DNA from: Chloroflexota bacterium
GTDB taxonomy: Bacteria > Chloroflexota > Anaerolineae > Anaerolineales > Anaerolineaceae
Reading direction: 5' to 3'
DNA: 64,000 nucleotides
Assembly (NCBI GenBank): GCA_012517865.1
Contig: JAAYUC010000001.1
Location: forward strand, 1-64,000
Both the position numbers and the translations under genes were made by a program. Shown in pieces: positions 1 through 8,356 of this stretch (position 1 is the first letter of the stretch; every line of letters begins with the position of its first letter). The notes beneath the pieces are model-generated. The model was not told the DNA's origin. It ran no database searches and was given only the letters and a program-made list of their open reading frames with translations.

Positions 1-1
1 C

Positions 2-148
2 TGCACCTACACACCGGATCCCAACTGGAATGGGACCGACAGCTTTGTGTACAAAGTCAACGACGGGGAACTGGACTCCAATGAGGCCACAGTGACCATC
101 GTTGTCTTCCAAGGTCCAAGGGTCTACATTCCAATATTGTTCAAGTAA
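2..148 (+). CDS. C-terminal end of a surface protein with a bacterial Ig/cadherin-like repeat (partial)
   Basis: The window opens inside a reading frame (codons from base 2, stop 146-148) that gives 48 residues. They contain the strand pattern of tandem bacterial Ig or cadherin-like repeats: YTPDPNWNGTDSFVYKVNDG followed by a VTIVV strand, as in large secreted proteins built from roughly 90-residue modules. The chain ends in RVYIPILFK, a short Arg/aromatic/Pro/hydrophobic tail. From memory, similar tails close many secreted proteins of Anaerolineae, which suggests an export or anchoring role; that part is inference. The upstream repeats and signal peptide lie outside the window. A strong hairpin follows 16 bases after the stop. 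Confidence 0.7.
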   Translation, partial: CTYTPDPNWNGTDSFVYKVNDGELDSNEATVTIVVFQGPRVYIPILFK

Positions 149-163
149 GCTTCAATATTTAGA

Positions 164-200
164 AAACAACAGGCTGCCTGCCCGGGCAGCCTGTTGTTTA
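164..200. terminator. Bidirectional intrinsic terminator between the surface protein and the nitrilase gene
   Basis: A 14-bp perfect inverted repeat (arms 165-178 and 185-198) encloses a 6-nt loop. The arms are A/T-rich at the base and G/C-rich near the loop, so A and U runs flank the stem on either strand. It sits between two convergent genes, with stops at 146-148 (+) and 214-216 (-), and probably ends both transcripts. Confidence 0.8.
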
Positions 201-213
201 TTATTAGGAAACT

Positions 214-1005
214 TCACAGGGTGTATTGGCCGGGCTGCCGGTCAGAAAAGAGGTCGTTACCTGGTGAAAAGCGTTTATCAAGCGCGTTTTGGGGATCAAT
301 ATCGACAAATGTGAGGCTTTGCCCGTCTTCAGCTGCCCGGGTAAGCACCTCTCCCTTGGGGGAAATAATCTGGGATTTGCCGGTGAATCGGAGAGACAAA
401 CCCTGCCCTGTTTCACTCCCGACGCGGTTGGCCGTAATACTGAAGACAGCGTTTTCGAGGCTGCGGACAACCATCGCGTTCTGGCACAATGGCAGCACCA
501 GGTTGGCGGGATGACAGATAATCTGCGCTCCTTTAAGAGCCAAAGACCGGGCAGACTCGGGAAAAACCCAGTCAAAGCAGATCATCATGCCGATGCAGAC
601 CTGATTGAAATAAAAAACCGGGAAGCCATTATTGCCAGGTTGGAAAAGCTCCTTTTCAGTATTGAAAAGGTGAACCTTTCTGTAAACACATAACACACCA
701 TTTCCATCCAACGCGGCAGCTGAATTGAAAACACCTTCGGGCGCGCGTTCGCTGAACCCGCTTACGATGCAGGCGCGGTGCCTCATGGCAATCTCAATCA
801 GACTACTAAGGAATGAGCCGCTGCCAGATGACGGTTCGCTCAGCGCTTCAAGCTCCCGCGGGTCGTCAAAAAGATAACCGGTGGAAGCCAGTTCCGGCAG
901 AACGACCAGGTCAAATTGGCTGTCCGAAAGGACGTTTGTTATCAGGTCGAGATTGGCGGCAGGGTCTCCGTGCCGCGGTTGAAATTGGAAAAAACCGATT
1001 TTCAC
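214..1005 (-). CDS. Carbon-nitrogen hydrolase (nitrilase superfamily)
   Basis: A 263-residue protein, a normal size for a single nitrilase domain. The Glu-Lys-Cys catalytic triad is visible: E38 in VVLPELASTG, K110 in YRKVHLF and C143 in MMICFDW. The family hydrolyses C-N bonds of amides, N-carbamoyl compounds or nitriles; the substrate cannot be read from the sequence. The start is GTG at 1005, preceded by a GGAG ribosome-binding site. It diverges from the AmrS-type gene that begins 60 bases away, so the two may share a promoter region. An omega-amidase or N-carbamoylputrescine amidohydrolase role is possible but not shown. Confidence 0.88.
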   Translation of the reverse strand: MKIGFFQFQPRHGDPAANLDLITNVLSDSQFDLVVLPELASTGYLFDDPRELEALSEPSSGSGSFLSSLIEIAMRHRACIVSGFSERAPEGVFNSAAALDGNGVLCVYRKVHLFNTEKELFQPGNNGFPVFYFNQVCIGMMICFDWVFPESARSLALKGAQIICHPANLVLPLCQNAMVVRSLENAVFSITANRVGSETGQGLSLRFTGKSQIISPKGEVLTRAAEDGQSLTFVDIDPQNALDKRFSPGNDLFSDRQPGQYTL

Positions 1006-1064
1006 ACTGGCCTCCAGTGTACAATACAGTTAGATAGAATAAGTTTACAGGGAGGGATGCTGTT

Positions 1065-2090
1065 ATGTCAAAGAGTTTTGAAGCGCTTCTCTATGAAGAA
1101 TTGCCCGGGAATAAAGTCCGCTGCCAGCTCTGCGCGCATCACTGTGTGATAAACGACGGCAAGCGGGGAATCTGCAGAGTGCGAGAGAACCGGGAGGGGA
1201 CACTCTATTCCCTGACATACGGCAGGCTGGTTGCCGCGCATGTGGATCCGATTGAAAAGAAACCCCTGTTCCATTTTTACCCAGCCAGCCGCAGCTTTTC
1301 CATTGCATCAGCGGGATGCAATTTTGACTGCCAGTGGTGCCAAAACTGGGAAATTTCGCAGGGGATTTCTGACGCGGAGATCGCGCGCAGCCCTTACACA
1401 GCCCCACAAGAAGTAGTCTCCTCCGCGGTGAGATTTGGCTGTAAAAGTATTTCCTATACATATACCGAACCAACGGTGTTTTTTGAGTACAGCCAGGAAG
1501 TTGGACGGCTTGCCCGCGAAGCGGGGATTAAGAACGTGTACGTCACCAACGGCTATATGAGCGACCAAACCATAACTTTGTTGAGCGGCTGGTTGGATGC
1601 TGCCAACGTGGATATCAAGGCTTTTTCGGACGATGTATACCGAAAGTATATTGGCGGACGACTTCAGCCTGTACTTGACGGTTGTGTGGGACTGAAGAAA
1701 GCCGGAGTCTGGCTGGAAATTACCACGCTTCTCATTCCAGGCTTGAATGATGATGAAAATCAACTGCGCGACCTGGCGCGATTCATTGTCAGGGAGCTTG
1801 GCGCGGATACACCCTGGCATGTCAGCCGCTTTTATCCGCAATACAAATACCAGGAGGCGAAAATTACCAGCCTGCAGAGCATCCAAAAAGCGCTGGACAT
1901 CGGCAAGGCGGAAGGCTTGCTCTATACTTATGGGGGGAATGTGTCGGGTTTGGCGAACACGCTCTGCCCGAGCTGCGGCTTTACCCTGATTGAACGGGAA
2001 GGGATGAGCGTATTTAGCAATCAGATAAGCCCGGAAGGCGGTTGTCCGCAATGCGGGGCGCCTATCGCCGGGGTGGGATTAAATGCATGA
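1065..2090 (+). CDS. amrS: AmrS-type radical SAM enzyme (AmmeMemoRadiSam system)
   Basis: A 341-residue radical SAM protein with the cluster motif CNFDCQWC (CX3CX2C). A Cys-rich N-terminal segment (CQLCAHHC) precedes it and a zinc-ribbon-like pair of CxxC motifs (CPSCG, CPQCG) lies at the C terminus. This layout is that of AmrS, formerly grouped with pyruvate formate-lyase activating enzymes. AmrS usually occurs with AMMECR1 and Memo-like partners, neither of which is in this window. The start at 1065 has a GGGAGGG ribosome-binding site about 10 bases upstream. The physiological substrate is not deducible here. Confidence 0.85.
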   Translation: MSKSFEALLYEELPGNKVRCQLCAHHCVINDGKRGICRVRENREGTLYSLTYGRLVAAHVDPIEKKPLFHFYPASRSFSIASAGCNFDCQWCQNWEISQGISDAEIARSPYTAPQEVVSSAVRFGCKSISYTYTEPTVFFEYSQEVGRLAREAGIKNVYVTNGYMSDQTITLLSGWLDAANVDIKAFSDDVYRKYIGGRLQPVLDGCVGLKKAGVWLEITTLLIPGLNDDENQLRDLARFIVRELGADTPWHVSRFYPQYKYQEAKITSLQSIQKALDIGKAEGLLYTYGGNVSGLANTLCPSCGFTLIEREGMSVFSNQISPEGGCPQCGAPIAGVGLNA

Positions 2091-2096
2091 TTTGAC

Positions 2097-3644
2097 CTAA
2101 ACCTTTAGGTCTGAAAAACAGGCCTCAAACGCTCCTGACCGCACCATTTTCAGGATTCTCTCCAAATGAGGGTGCAGCAGGCTGTCTTGAGGAAGAAACG
2201 GAACTTCTGATCTAATCAAAGCGTAAGCTTGCTGCGTGATTTTTCCCTGGCGCAATTGAGGCTGTTTTTGCATTCTAAAATCCAGTGCCTGCGCAGCACA
2301 AAACAGTTCAATGGCGATGATTACCGCAATGTTGCGCAAAATTTCGCGGCAGTGAAGGGCTGCATTTGGTCCCATCGAGACGTGGTCTTCGACATTGCCG
2401 GAAGAAGGAATACTGTCGGTACTGGCAGGGTGGGAAAGGGTTTTGTTCTCCGAACTCAGGGCTGCCGCGGTGTATTGCAGCAGCATAAACCCGGAATTCA
2501 CGCCGCCGTGTTCGGTCAGGAAAGGCGGGTAGGCAGCCGTGCTGCTGCAGTTATCGACCAATTTGGCAATGCGCCGCTCGGACATGTTGCCCAAATCTGT
2601 CAGGGCGATACTCAAAAAATCCAGCGATAAAGCTAAAGGCTCGCCGTGGAAATTTCCACCGGAAATTACCAAAGGACGGTCGTCTTCACTCCAAAATACC
2701 AGAGGGTTATCCGTCACTGAATTAAGCTCGATTGCGATGATTTCCCGGACCTGGTCGATGACATGCTTAACCGCGCCGTGAACCTGCGGAATGCAGCGCA
2801 AGGTGTATGCATCCTGGATATTCTTTGGGTCGTGCGGACGGGTGAATTGGCTGTTTTGTAACAACGTACGGAAGAGAGCCGCTGTTTCTTGCTGGCCTGG
2901 CTGCGGGCGGAGGCGGTGAATCTCCTCGGCAAACGCCCATAAAGTGCCGTTCTGGGCTTCCAATGTCAGGGCTGCTGCCAGATTGGCTGAACGCATCAGG
3001 GATTCAGCCTGGGCGCAAAGCAGCGCGCCCAATGCTGTCATCAGTGTGGTGCCGTTTGTGAGCGCCAGTCCTTCCTTGGCGCGCAGCCGCACGGGGCTCA
3101 GTCCGGCTTGGGCGAGAGCCTCGGCCGCGGGCATTTCCCGGCCTTTCCAACACACGTTGCCCATGCCAATCAGGGGCAGCGCCATATGCGCCAGAGGGGC
3201 AAGGTCTCCGCTGGCGCCCAAGGAACCTTTCTCCGGAATACGGGGCAATATGTTTTTGTTCAGCAGGGAGAGCAGCAGCTGCAAAGTCTCCAGACGCACA
3301 CCTGAATATCCGCGCGCCAGCGTGTTGGCGCGGATGAGCATCATCGCCCGAACCGTCTCCTCGTCGAGAAAATCTCCAACGCCAACCGCGTGGCTGAGCA
3401 GGATGTTTTCTTGCAAGGTTTCAACCTGGTCGGGTGGGATGACGCGGTCTTTGAATGCGCCAAAACCGGTAGTGATGCCGTACGCTACTTCGCCTCTGGC
3501 TACCAGTTCCGCAACTGCTTCAGCGGATTTCCGGATGCCGGGAAGGCATGCTTCAGAAAGCGCGACCTGAACCTTTGGGTTCTGAGAAACCAACCGGACT
3601 TGTTCAATCGTCAAAGATTGTCCGTCAAGGAAAATCTGCGTCAT
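2097..3644 (-). CDS. hutH: Histidine ammonia-lyase
   Basis: A 515-residue member of the aromatic amino acid lyase family, of typical length. The Ala144-Ser145-Gly146 triplet that cyclises to the MIO electrophile is present in GSLGASGDLAPL. Ser84-His85 in the specificity region points to histidine rather than tyrosine or phenylalanine as substrate. The enzyme converts L-histidine to urocanate and ammonia. No hutU, hutI or hutG lies nearby, so either the rest of the pathway is elsewhere or urocanate is not degraded further. GGGAGG precedes the ATG at 3644. Its 3' end is 6 bp from the convergent amrS stop. Confidence 0.93.
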   Translation of the reverse strand: MTQIFLDGQSLTIEQVRLVSQNPKVQVALSEACLPGIRKSAEAVAELVARGEVAYGITTGFGAFKDRVIPPDQVETLQENILLSHAVGVGDFLDEETVRAMMLIRANTLARGYSGVRLETLQLLLSLLNKNILPRIPEKGSLGASGDLAPLAHMALPLIGMGNVCWKGREMPAAEALAQAGLSPVRLRAKEGLALTNGTTLMTALGALLCAQAESLMRSANLAAALTLEAQNGTLWAFAEEIHRLRPQPGQQETAALFRTLLQNSQFTRPHDPKNIQDAYTLRCIPQVHGAVKHVIDQVREIIAIELNSVTDNPLVFWSEDDRPLVISGGNFHGEPLALSLDFLSIALTDLGNMSERRIAKLVDNCSSTAAYPPFLTEHGGVNSGFMLLQYTAAALSSENKTLSHPASTDSIPSSGNVEDHVSMGPNAALHCREILRNIAVIIAIELFCAAQALDFRMQKQPQLRQGKITQQAYALIRSEVPFLPQDSLLHPHLERILKMVRSGAFEACFSDLKV

Positions 3645-3667
3645 CCTGTATTCCTCCCTGCCAAGAA

Positions 3668-4180
3668 TTACGATTCGGTAATCAGGACTGAATTGAGCGT
3701 AACCGCCGGCGAATCAACTAGGTTTGGGTCCCGCGGGGGAATGGCAAAGAGCACATCCAGGCCTGCCACAACCTGGCCAAACACGGCGTGTTTGCCGTCC
3801 AGCCACGGCGTAGGCACATGGGTGATGAAGAACTGCGAGCCGTTAGTGTTGGGTCCGGCGTTTGCCATAGAGAGCACACCGGGTTTATCGTGGCGCAACT
3901 TCGGGTCAAACTCGTCCTTAAAGCGGTAGCCGGGGCCGCCGCGGCCGGTGCCGGTAGGGTCTCCGCCCTGGGCCATAAAATTCGGAATGACGCGGTGGAA
4001 AATGGTACCGTCATAGAAACCCTGGCGGGCAAGAAACACAAAATTGTTGACGGTGTGGGGAACGTTTTTCGCAAACAGGTCGATGACAATATCACCTTTG
4101 CTGGTGCGCAGGGTCGCCTGGTATTTCTTAGTAAGGTCCAACTGCATTTCAGGTTCGGACTGCCATTGTTGAGAACTCAT
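3668..4180 (-). CDS. Cyclophilin-type peptidyl-prolyl cis-trans isomerase
   Basis: A 170-residue single-domain cyclophilin without a signal peptide, so probably cytoplasmic. The family signature [14 protein letters not shown] lies at residues 61-74, with catalytic Arg63 and a downstream NTNGSQFFI block. It accelerates proline isomerisation during protein folding. A GGAGG ribosome-binding site precedes the ATG at 4180, and an extended -10-like TGCTACAAT lies further upstream on the minus strand. It is separated from hutH by 23 bp on the same strand, so the two may be co-transcribed. Confidence 0.93.
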   Translation of the reverse strand: MSSQQWQSEPEMQLDLTKKYQATLRTSKGDIVIDLFAKNVPHTVNNFVFLARQGFYDGTIFHRVIPNFMAQGGDPTGTGRGGPGYRFKDEFDPKLRHDKPGVLSMANAGPNTNGSQFFITHVPTPWLDGKHAVFGQVVAGLDVLFAIPPRDPNLVDSPAVTLNSVLITES

Positions 4181-4356
4181 GCTGCCTCCAAGTTGTTTTG
4201 GTCAATTGTAGCATCAAACCGGCGCCGCGCCCGCATTGGAAGGGGAGGCCAGACAAGTACCTGGAAAGAATCGTTGAGGCGATTAACCGGGAGAAGCGCG
4301 GTTTTAAGTCGTCTAGCTCTCATCAGCACGCGCAAAATTCTCGATATGTGTCGAAG

Positions 4357-4833
4357 TCAGGTCAGTTCTTGATTAAGTGATTTCAGGAGCGCGAGGATTT
4401 CCTCATTAGCAGGGATATCTGTCATGTCGTGTCCGTAGTGGATGTAGCGCACATTGCCGGCTTTATCCACAATAATCTGGCCGGGCATGCGGCCGAGTTT
4501 AAAGAGGTTCACGCGCTGTCCGAGCAGCTTTAAGACCAAATGGCTTGGGTCGGGGAGGCCGATGAAGGGCAGCTTTTCCTTGAGAAAGTAGGATTTAAAC
4601 GCCTGGGGGCTTTCAGGGCCAATCACCACAATTCGCGCGCCGGCAGCAGCAAATTTATCGTAATCATGACGCAACTGCGCCATATGCCGCTGGCAAAATG
4701 GTCACATAAAACCGCGGTTCAACACCAGAATAACATGGCTGGAACCTTTGAATTGGGAGAGAGTAAAGACATTACCCTCCACGTCCTCCAGAGTAAAGTC
4801 AGGTGCAGGAAGATTCAGCTGTACAAGAGACAT
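4357..4833 (-). CDS. Selenocysteine-containing peroxiredoxin-like protein (in-frame UGA at the catalytic position)
   Basis: Reading from ATG 4833 gives 43 residues of an AhpC/TSA-type thioredoxin fold (SLVQLNLPAPDFTLEDVEG), then one in-frame TGA (4702-4704), then an uninterrupted 114 residues to the stop at 4357. The TGA is codon 44 in NRGFM-U-PFCQRHMAQL, exactly where this family has the peroxidatic Cys of a CxxC motif; Cys47 is the retained second residue. Conservation on both sides argues against a pseudogene. A stable hairpin starts 18 nt after the UGA (see SECIS entry). The protein would have 158 residues including Sec and probably reduces peroxides or disulfides. No selA, selB, selC or selD is in the window, so Sec decoding must be supplied from elsewhere. 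Start codon choice is moderate: the upstream AAGGG is weak. Confidence 0.8.
4665..4684 (-). promoter_or_regulatory. Candidate bacterial SECIS hairpin
   Basis: On the minus strand the mRNA can form an 8-bp stem (TATGGCGC with GCGTCATG, allowing two G-U pairs) around the apical loop AGTT. The loop begins about 26 nt after the UGA codon and has a G in its second position. Bacterial SECIS elements lie just downstream of the UGA inside the coding sequence and carry a G among the first loop bases, so this is a reasonable fit. It was folded by eye only. Confidence 0.6.
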
Positions 4834-4910
4834 AGAGACCCTTTCCGCGCAATTTTTGACGCTGTTGTTCTGCTGTGATGGTTATTCCCAATATAGCATT
4901 GGAAGATTTC

Positions 4911-5738
4911 CTAACCCTTGACCGCGCCGCCAAGCATGCCGCGAATGAAGAATCGTTGGAAAAGAATGTAGACAAGGACGGTAGGCACAGCCACTATCAA
5001 CGCGCCAGCCGCCAGCAGCGGGATGTTGGCAGTATATTTGCCCTGGAAGAAAGCCAGACCAACCGGAAGAGTGCGCATAGTCTCATCCTGGACAAGCACA
5101 AGCGCGAGCAAAAATTCGTTCCACGTCCACATAAAAACGAGAACCACCAGGGTGGTTACCGAGGGTTTCGCCAGCGGCCAGAGGACGCGCCAGAGCGTTT
5201 GCCAGCGGGTGCAGCCGTCCATCGCGGCAGCGTCCACCAGGTCTCTCGGCGCGTTTTCAAAGAAAGACGTCATCCACAAAGTGCCAAAAGAGACGCTGAG
5301 CCCAATCTGAGGAAGGATGAGAGCCCAATACGTATCTCGCAAGCCCAAGAGGTCCAGAAAGTGATAAAGCGGGATGATGACCGCTTCGAATGGCACCATA
5401 TAGCCCAGCAGGATGAGGGGAAAGAGCCACTTCTTCCCAGGCAGGGGCAGCAGTCCAAAGGCATACCCCATCAATACGGAAATAAACACACTGGCCGCCA
5501 CGACAGCCGCGGAGACAATCACGCTGTTCTTGAAAAAGATGTTGAATCTGCCGGTGAACCAAGCCTGCCTGAAATTATCCAGATTCCAGGTGCGCGGAAG
5601 GCTGAACGGACCCTGGATGAGTTGGGTATCTGTCTTGAAGGCGCCCAGGAAAAGGCCGGACACTGGCAGAAGAACCAGCAGCGCGAAGAAGGTGAGGAGA
5701 AGATAGCGAGGAACAAGCTGGGTTTTTGGGCTGGTCAT
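4911..5738 (-). CDS. Sugar ABC transporter permease (MalG family)
   Basis: A 275-residue integral membrane protein with about six hydrophobic segments. The cytoplasmic EAA loop that contacts the ATPase reads DLVDAAAMDGCTRWQTLWRV. It is the second permease of a CUT1-type carbohydrate importer. Its start overlaps the stop of the upstream permease by 4 bp (ATGA), which implies translational coupling. No ATP-binding subunit follows, so a shared MsmK/UgpC-like ATPase encoded elsewhere is likely. The sugar cannot be assigned. Confidence 0.92.
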   Translation of the reverse strand: MTSPKTQLVPRYLLLTFFALLVLLPVSGLFLGAFKTDTQLIQGPFSLPRTWNLDNFRQAWFTGRFNIFFKNSVIVSAAVVAASVFISVLMGYAFGLLPLPGKKWLFPLILLGYMVPFEAVIIPLYHFLDLLGLRDTYWALILPQIGLSVSFGTLWMTSFFENAPRDLVDAAAMDGCTRWQTLWRVLWPLAKPSVTTLVVLVFMWTWNEFLLALVLVQDETMRTLPVGLAFFQGKYTANIPLLAAGALIVAVPTVLVYILFQRFFIRGMLGGAVKG

Positions 5739-6637
5739 TCCTTGGCCTCCTCGTTTCCGTTCTGCAATCGGCGAATGAGGAGGGAAATCGCCAGGATGAT
5801 AATCATTAGAACCGTGGCCACCGCGGAGGCATAACCTATGCGGTTTTGCTGAAAGGCGGAGCGATAAATCAGGAAGCCAACCACCAGCGTGGCATTGCCT
5901 GGACCTCCGCGCGTGGTGACATAAACCAGGTCAAACACCCGCAAAGCGGCAATAATGGTTGTCACAAGCGCCACGCCGATTTCCGCGCGCAGACCTGGGA
6001 TAGTGATGTGTAAGAATTGCTGAAAGGCGTTGGCGCCGTCCAGGCTGGAAGCTTCGTAATACTCTTCCGAGATGTGCTGCATGCCGGCTAAAAAGAGTAT
6101 CATGCAGAATCCGTACTGCACCCAGGTGCCCACCGAACCCACCGCCGGAAGCGCGAGGGCAAAATCACCCAACCAGGCCCGGGTAAGGCTGCCCAGTCCA
6201 ACCGCTTTCAAGAGAATATTGAGCGGGCCGAACTGAGGATTGAAAATCCAGCGCCAAATCACGCCAACGACAACCATACTGATGACCTGCGGGAGAAAAA
6301 GCACAGTCCGGAAAAAGGTCATCCCAGGGAGTGTTTTACGCGTGAGAAGCGAGGCGAGCAGAAGGCCCAGCAAAACTGGCAGCACGCAAAAGAACAAAAT
6401 GAAAATCAGGTTGTGTAAAAACGCGTTGGTGAATTGGGCGTCGTAGAACATAACCCGGTAGTTTTGAAGACCAATCCAATCGCGCCGGGCGCTGAAGCCA
6501 TTCCATTCGTAGAAGCTTGTTCTGACCGTTTCCAGGATGGGATAGAAGGTAAAGCCAAGATAAATCAAGAATCCGGGCAGCAGGTACAGCCACCCTTTCC
6601 ATTTATTTTCACCTGGGTATGCCTGGTTTGAACGCAT
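5735..6637 (-). CDS. Sugar ABC transporter permease (MalF family)
   Basis: A 300-residue membrane protein, first permease of the importer. It has an N-terminal membrane segment (WLYLLPGFLIYLGFTFYPIL) and the EAA loop EEYYEASSLDGANAFQQFLH. Length is typical for CUT1 permeases without the extra MalF periplasmic loop. It sits between the binding-protein gene and the MalG-type permease; a strong hairpin lies in the 52-bp gap upstream, which probably sets the ratio of binding protein to permease. Confidence 0.92.
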   Translation of the reverse strand: MRSNQAYPGENKWKGWLYLLPGFLIYLGFTFYPILETVRTSFYEWNGFSARRDWIGLQNYRVMFYDAQFTNAFLHNLIFILFFCVLPVLLGLLLASLLTRKTLPGMTFFRTVLFLPQVISMVVVGVIWRWIFNPQFGPLNILLKAVGLGSLTRAWLGDFALALPAVGSVGTWVQYGFCMILFLAGMQHISEEYYEASSLDGANAFQQFLHITIPGLRAEIGVALVTTIIAALRVFDLVYVTTRGGPGNATLVVGFLIYRSAFQQNRIGYASAVATVLMIIILAISLLIRRLQNGNEEAKE

Positions 6638-6649
6638 CGCGGATAAAAG

Positions 6650-6679
6650 GCAGCCGGCGCTTTTTCAGGCGCCGGCTGC
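6650..6679 (-). terminator. Intergenic hairpin between the binding protein and permease genes (partial terminator or 3' stabiliser)
   Basis: An 11-bp perfect G/C-rich stem (6650-6660 with 6669-6679) surrounds an 8-nt loop. On the minus strand only four U residues follow. In binding-protein-dependent transporters such a hairpin after the first gene commonly protects its mRNA or allows limited readthrough, so more binding protein than permease is made. Confidence 0.65.
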
Positions 6680-6689
6680 ACGAACGAGG

Positions 6690-8012
6690 TTATTTGCTCA
6701 GATACGCTTCGTAATCTTTTTGGACTGCCGAAACAAAATCTTCCGGGGTGCTGATGCTGCCCAGCAGTTTCTGCAATTCAGCCACCAATGTGTCATAGAA
6801 AGTTGGAGTGGCCCAGTCGATGTAATGACCGACGGCATTGCCTTTGTTGATGGCATCCCAGGCCCTCAACGTGTCTCCAAAGAGGTTATCTGTATCGATA
6901 TCCGCGCCTTCCGGCAGCGCCATGGCTGGGAGCATGCCGGCCTTTGCCCAGAGCTCAGCTGCGCGCGGGCTGATCATCCAGTTCAGATACTCCGCGGCCA
7001 GGTCGGCTTTGGTGCTTGTCTTGCGGATAGCGAAGGGAATACCTACGCCGCCAATTGCCAGAGCTTTTTTGCCTTCAAAAGGCGGCATGAGGAAGAACCC
7101 AAATTCCTGGTCTGTATCATTAATCAGTTCGCCAGCCAGCCAGGAACCGGTTATGGTCATGGCGCCGTTGCCGGCTTTAAAGAGGGCGTTGCTGTCGTCA
7201 TATCCAATGCCCGGGTAGCCTTCAGTGAAGTAACCAGCCTTAGCCCACTGCTGCAGTATTGCCGCCGCTTTGATATTCTCTTCAGTCTTGAAGCTGACAT
7301 TGTTTACGCCGTAGGTCAGGTTGTTGATGTAATCCAGGCTGACCAGCAGGTGCTGAATCGCGCTGAATTCATGAATCGCGTTCCAGCCGTCCAGGCTTCC
7401 GAAGGAAATAGGCGTCTGTCCGCTTTCCTTAATCTTCGCGAGCAGGGCTTCGAACTCTTCGAAAGTTTGCGGAACTTCCCAGCCATTCTTCTTGAACATG
7501 GTTTTGTTGTAATACACGCCAACCACCTCAGCCGTTGGACTCACGCCGTACAGATTGCCCTGCCCAAAAGTTTTCCCATCGGGGGTGAAGCTGTTTCGGC
7601 TGGCAACCGAAGTGGAGAAGACTGAGCCCCAGTTGTACTTGGCAAGGTAAGAATCCAGCGGCAGAAGCAGCCCGGCTTCCACCATGGCGCCCATATCACT
7701 GCGGCCCTGGTTGACCTGCGCAACATCCGGCCCATTCGCTTCGCTGAGGGCCAGCTTCAGGGTCACTTTAAGGTCGTCCAGAGTCTTGACCACGCGTTCA
7801 ATCTTGACGCCGGGATGAGCAGCTTCAAACTCAGCATTGAGTGTGTCCATCACCTGGCTCTCAACATCGCGATAGAACTGGTCCCATACCACCAGGGTGG
7901 TTTCTTCGGTAGCCGGCGCCTGAGTCTGCGCGGGTTTCTGGCTTCCCTGACAGGCGCCCAGAATCATTGCCAGCGCCAATAGAATTGCAATGGTTAAACG
8001 CATTCTTTTCAT
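6690..8012 (-). CDS. Sugar ABC transporter substrate-binding lipoprotein
   Basis: A 440-residue extracellular solute-binding protein (family 1, MalE-like). It has a Lys/Arg-rich start, a hydrophobic stretch and a lipobox LGAC with Cys21, followed by a Gln/Thr/Pro linker, so it should be membrane-anchored on the outer face. Motifs of the family include GNLYGVSPTAEVVGVYYNK and the Trp-rich hinge EYLNWM. ATG 8012 is chosen over an in-frame ATG at 8030 because AAAGGAG lies just before 8012. First gene of the three-gene transporter operon. No regulator is adjacent. Confidence 0.92.
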   Translation of the reverse strand: MKRMRLTIAILLALAMILGACQGSQKPAQTQAPATEETTLVVWDQFYRDVESQVMDTLNAEFEAAHPGVKIERVVKTLDDLKVTLKLALSEANGPDVAQVNQGRSDMGAMVEAGLLLPLDSYLAKYNWGSVFSTSVASRNSFTPDGKTFGQGNLYGVSPTAEVVGVYYNKTMFKKNGWEVPQTFEEFEALLAKIKESGQTPISFGSLDGWNAIHEFSAIQHLLVSLDYINNLTYGVNNVSFKTEENIKAAAILQQWAKAGYFTEGYPGIGYDDSNALFKAGNGAMTITGSWLAGELINDTDQEFGFFLMPPFEGKKALAIGGVGIPFAIRKTSTKADLAAEYLNWMISPRAAELWAKAGMLPAMALPEGADIDTDNLFGDTLRAWDAINKGNAVGHYIDWATPTFYDTLVAELQKLLGSISTPEDFVSAVQKDYEAYLSK

Positions 8013-8030
8013 ACTGCTCCTTTGTAACAA

Positions 8031-8356
8031 ACTGAAAGTTTGGAGAATTATACCTTACCTGAACTCCCCGGGCCTTGTCGATTGATGTATCGTGGATTTT
8101 GATAATCCCAAGGTTCGCGGAGTGTGGCTCAGACGTTCCGGCCTGTACATGTTGGTATAATGAATTCAGGCTCTGTAGCTGGCAGCCGCTCATTTGTTTT
8201 TGAATATTGGAAAGAATCTTGCCGCCATGAGAATAGGGCAAAGCCCACATACGACAATCACATCAGAACACCGCTTTTGGCCTTTGGGTATTGGGTAAGT
8301 CTGACTGGACGCTGTTCCAGTTTTTATTTTAATCGGCAGAATTAGGGAAGGAGAAA
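8031..8356. other. Divergent intergenic region between transporter and glpX
   Basis: About 326 bases without a convincing gene. On the plus strand an extended -10 (TG at 8153-8154, TATAAT at 8156-8161) could drive glpX with a leader of about 190 nt. No good -35 is seen. No riboswitch fold was recognised in the leader. A carbon-source operator for the sugar transporter would be expected here, but no clear palindrome stands out. Confidence 0.4.

Noticed and set aside
4357-4683. Short 108-residue peroxiredoxin fragment, or a pseudogene with a premature stop
   Set aside because: The frame is intact on both sides of a single TGA, and the TGA falls on the catalytic residue with a hairpin behind it. 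Selenocysteine explains this better than decay.
4875-5834. 319-codon plus-strand frame
   Set aside because: Antisense to the permease genes. The translation is highly charged and low in hydrophobic residues, with no family match.
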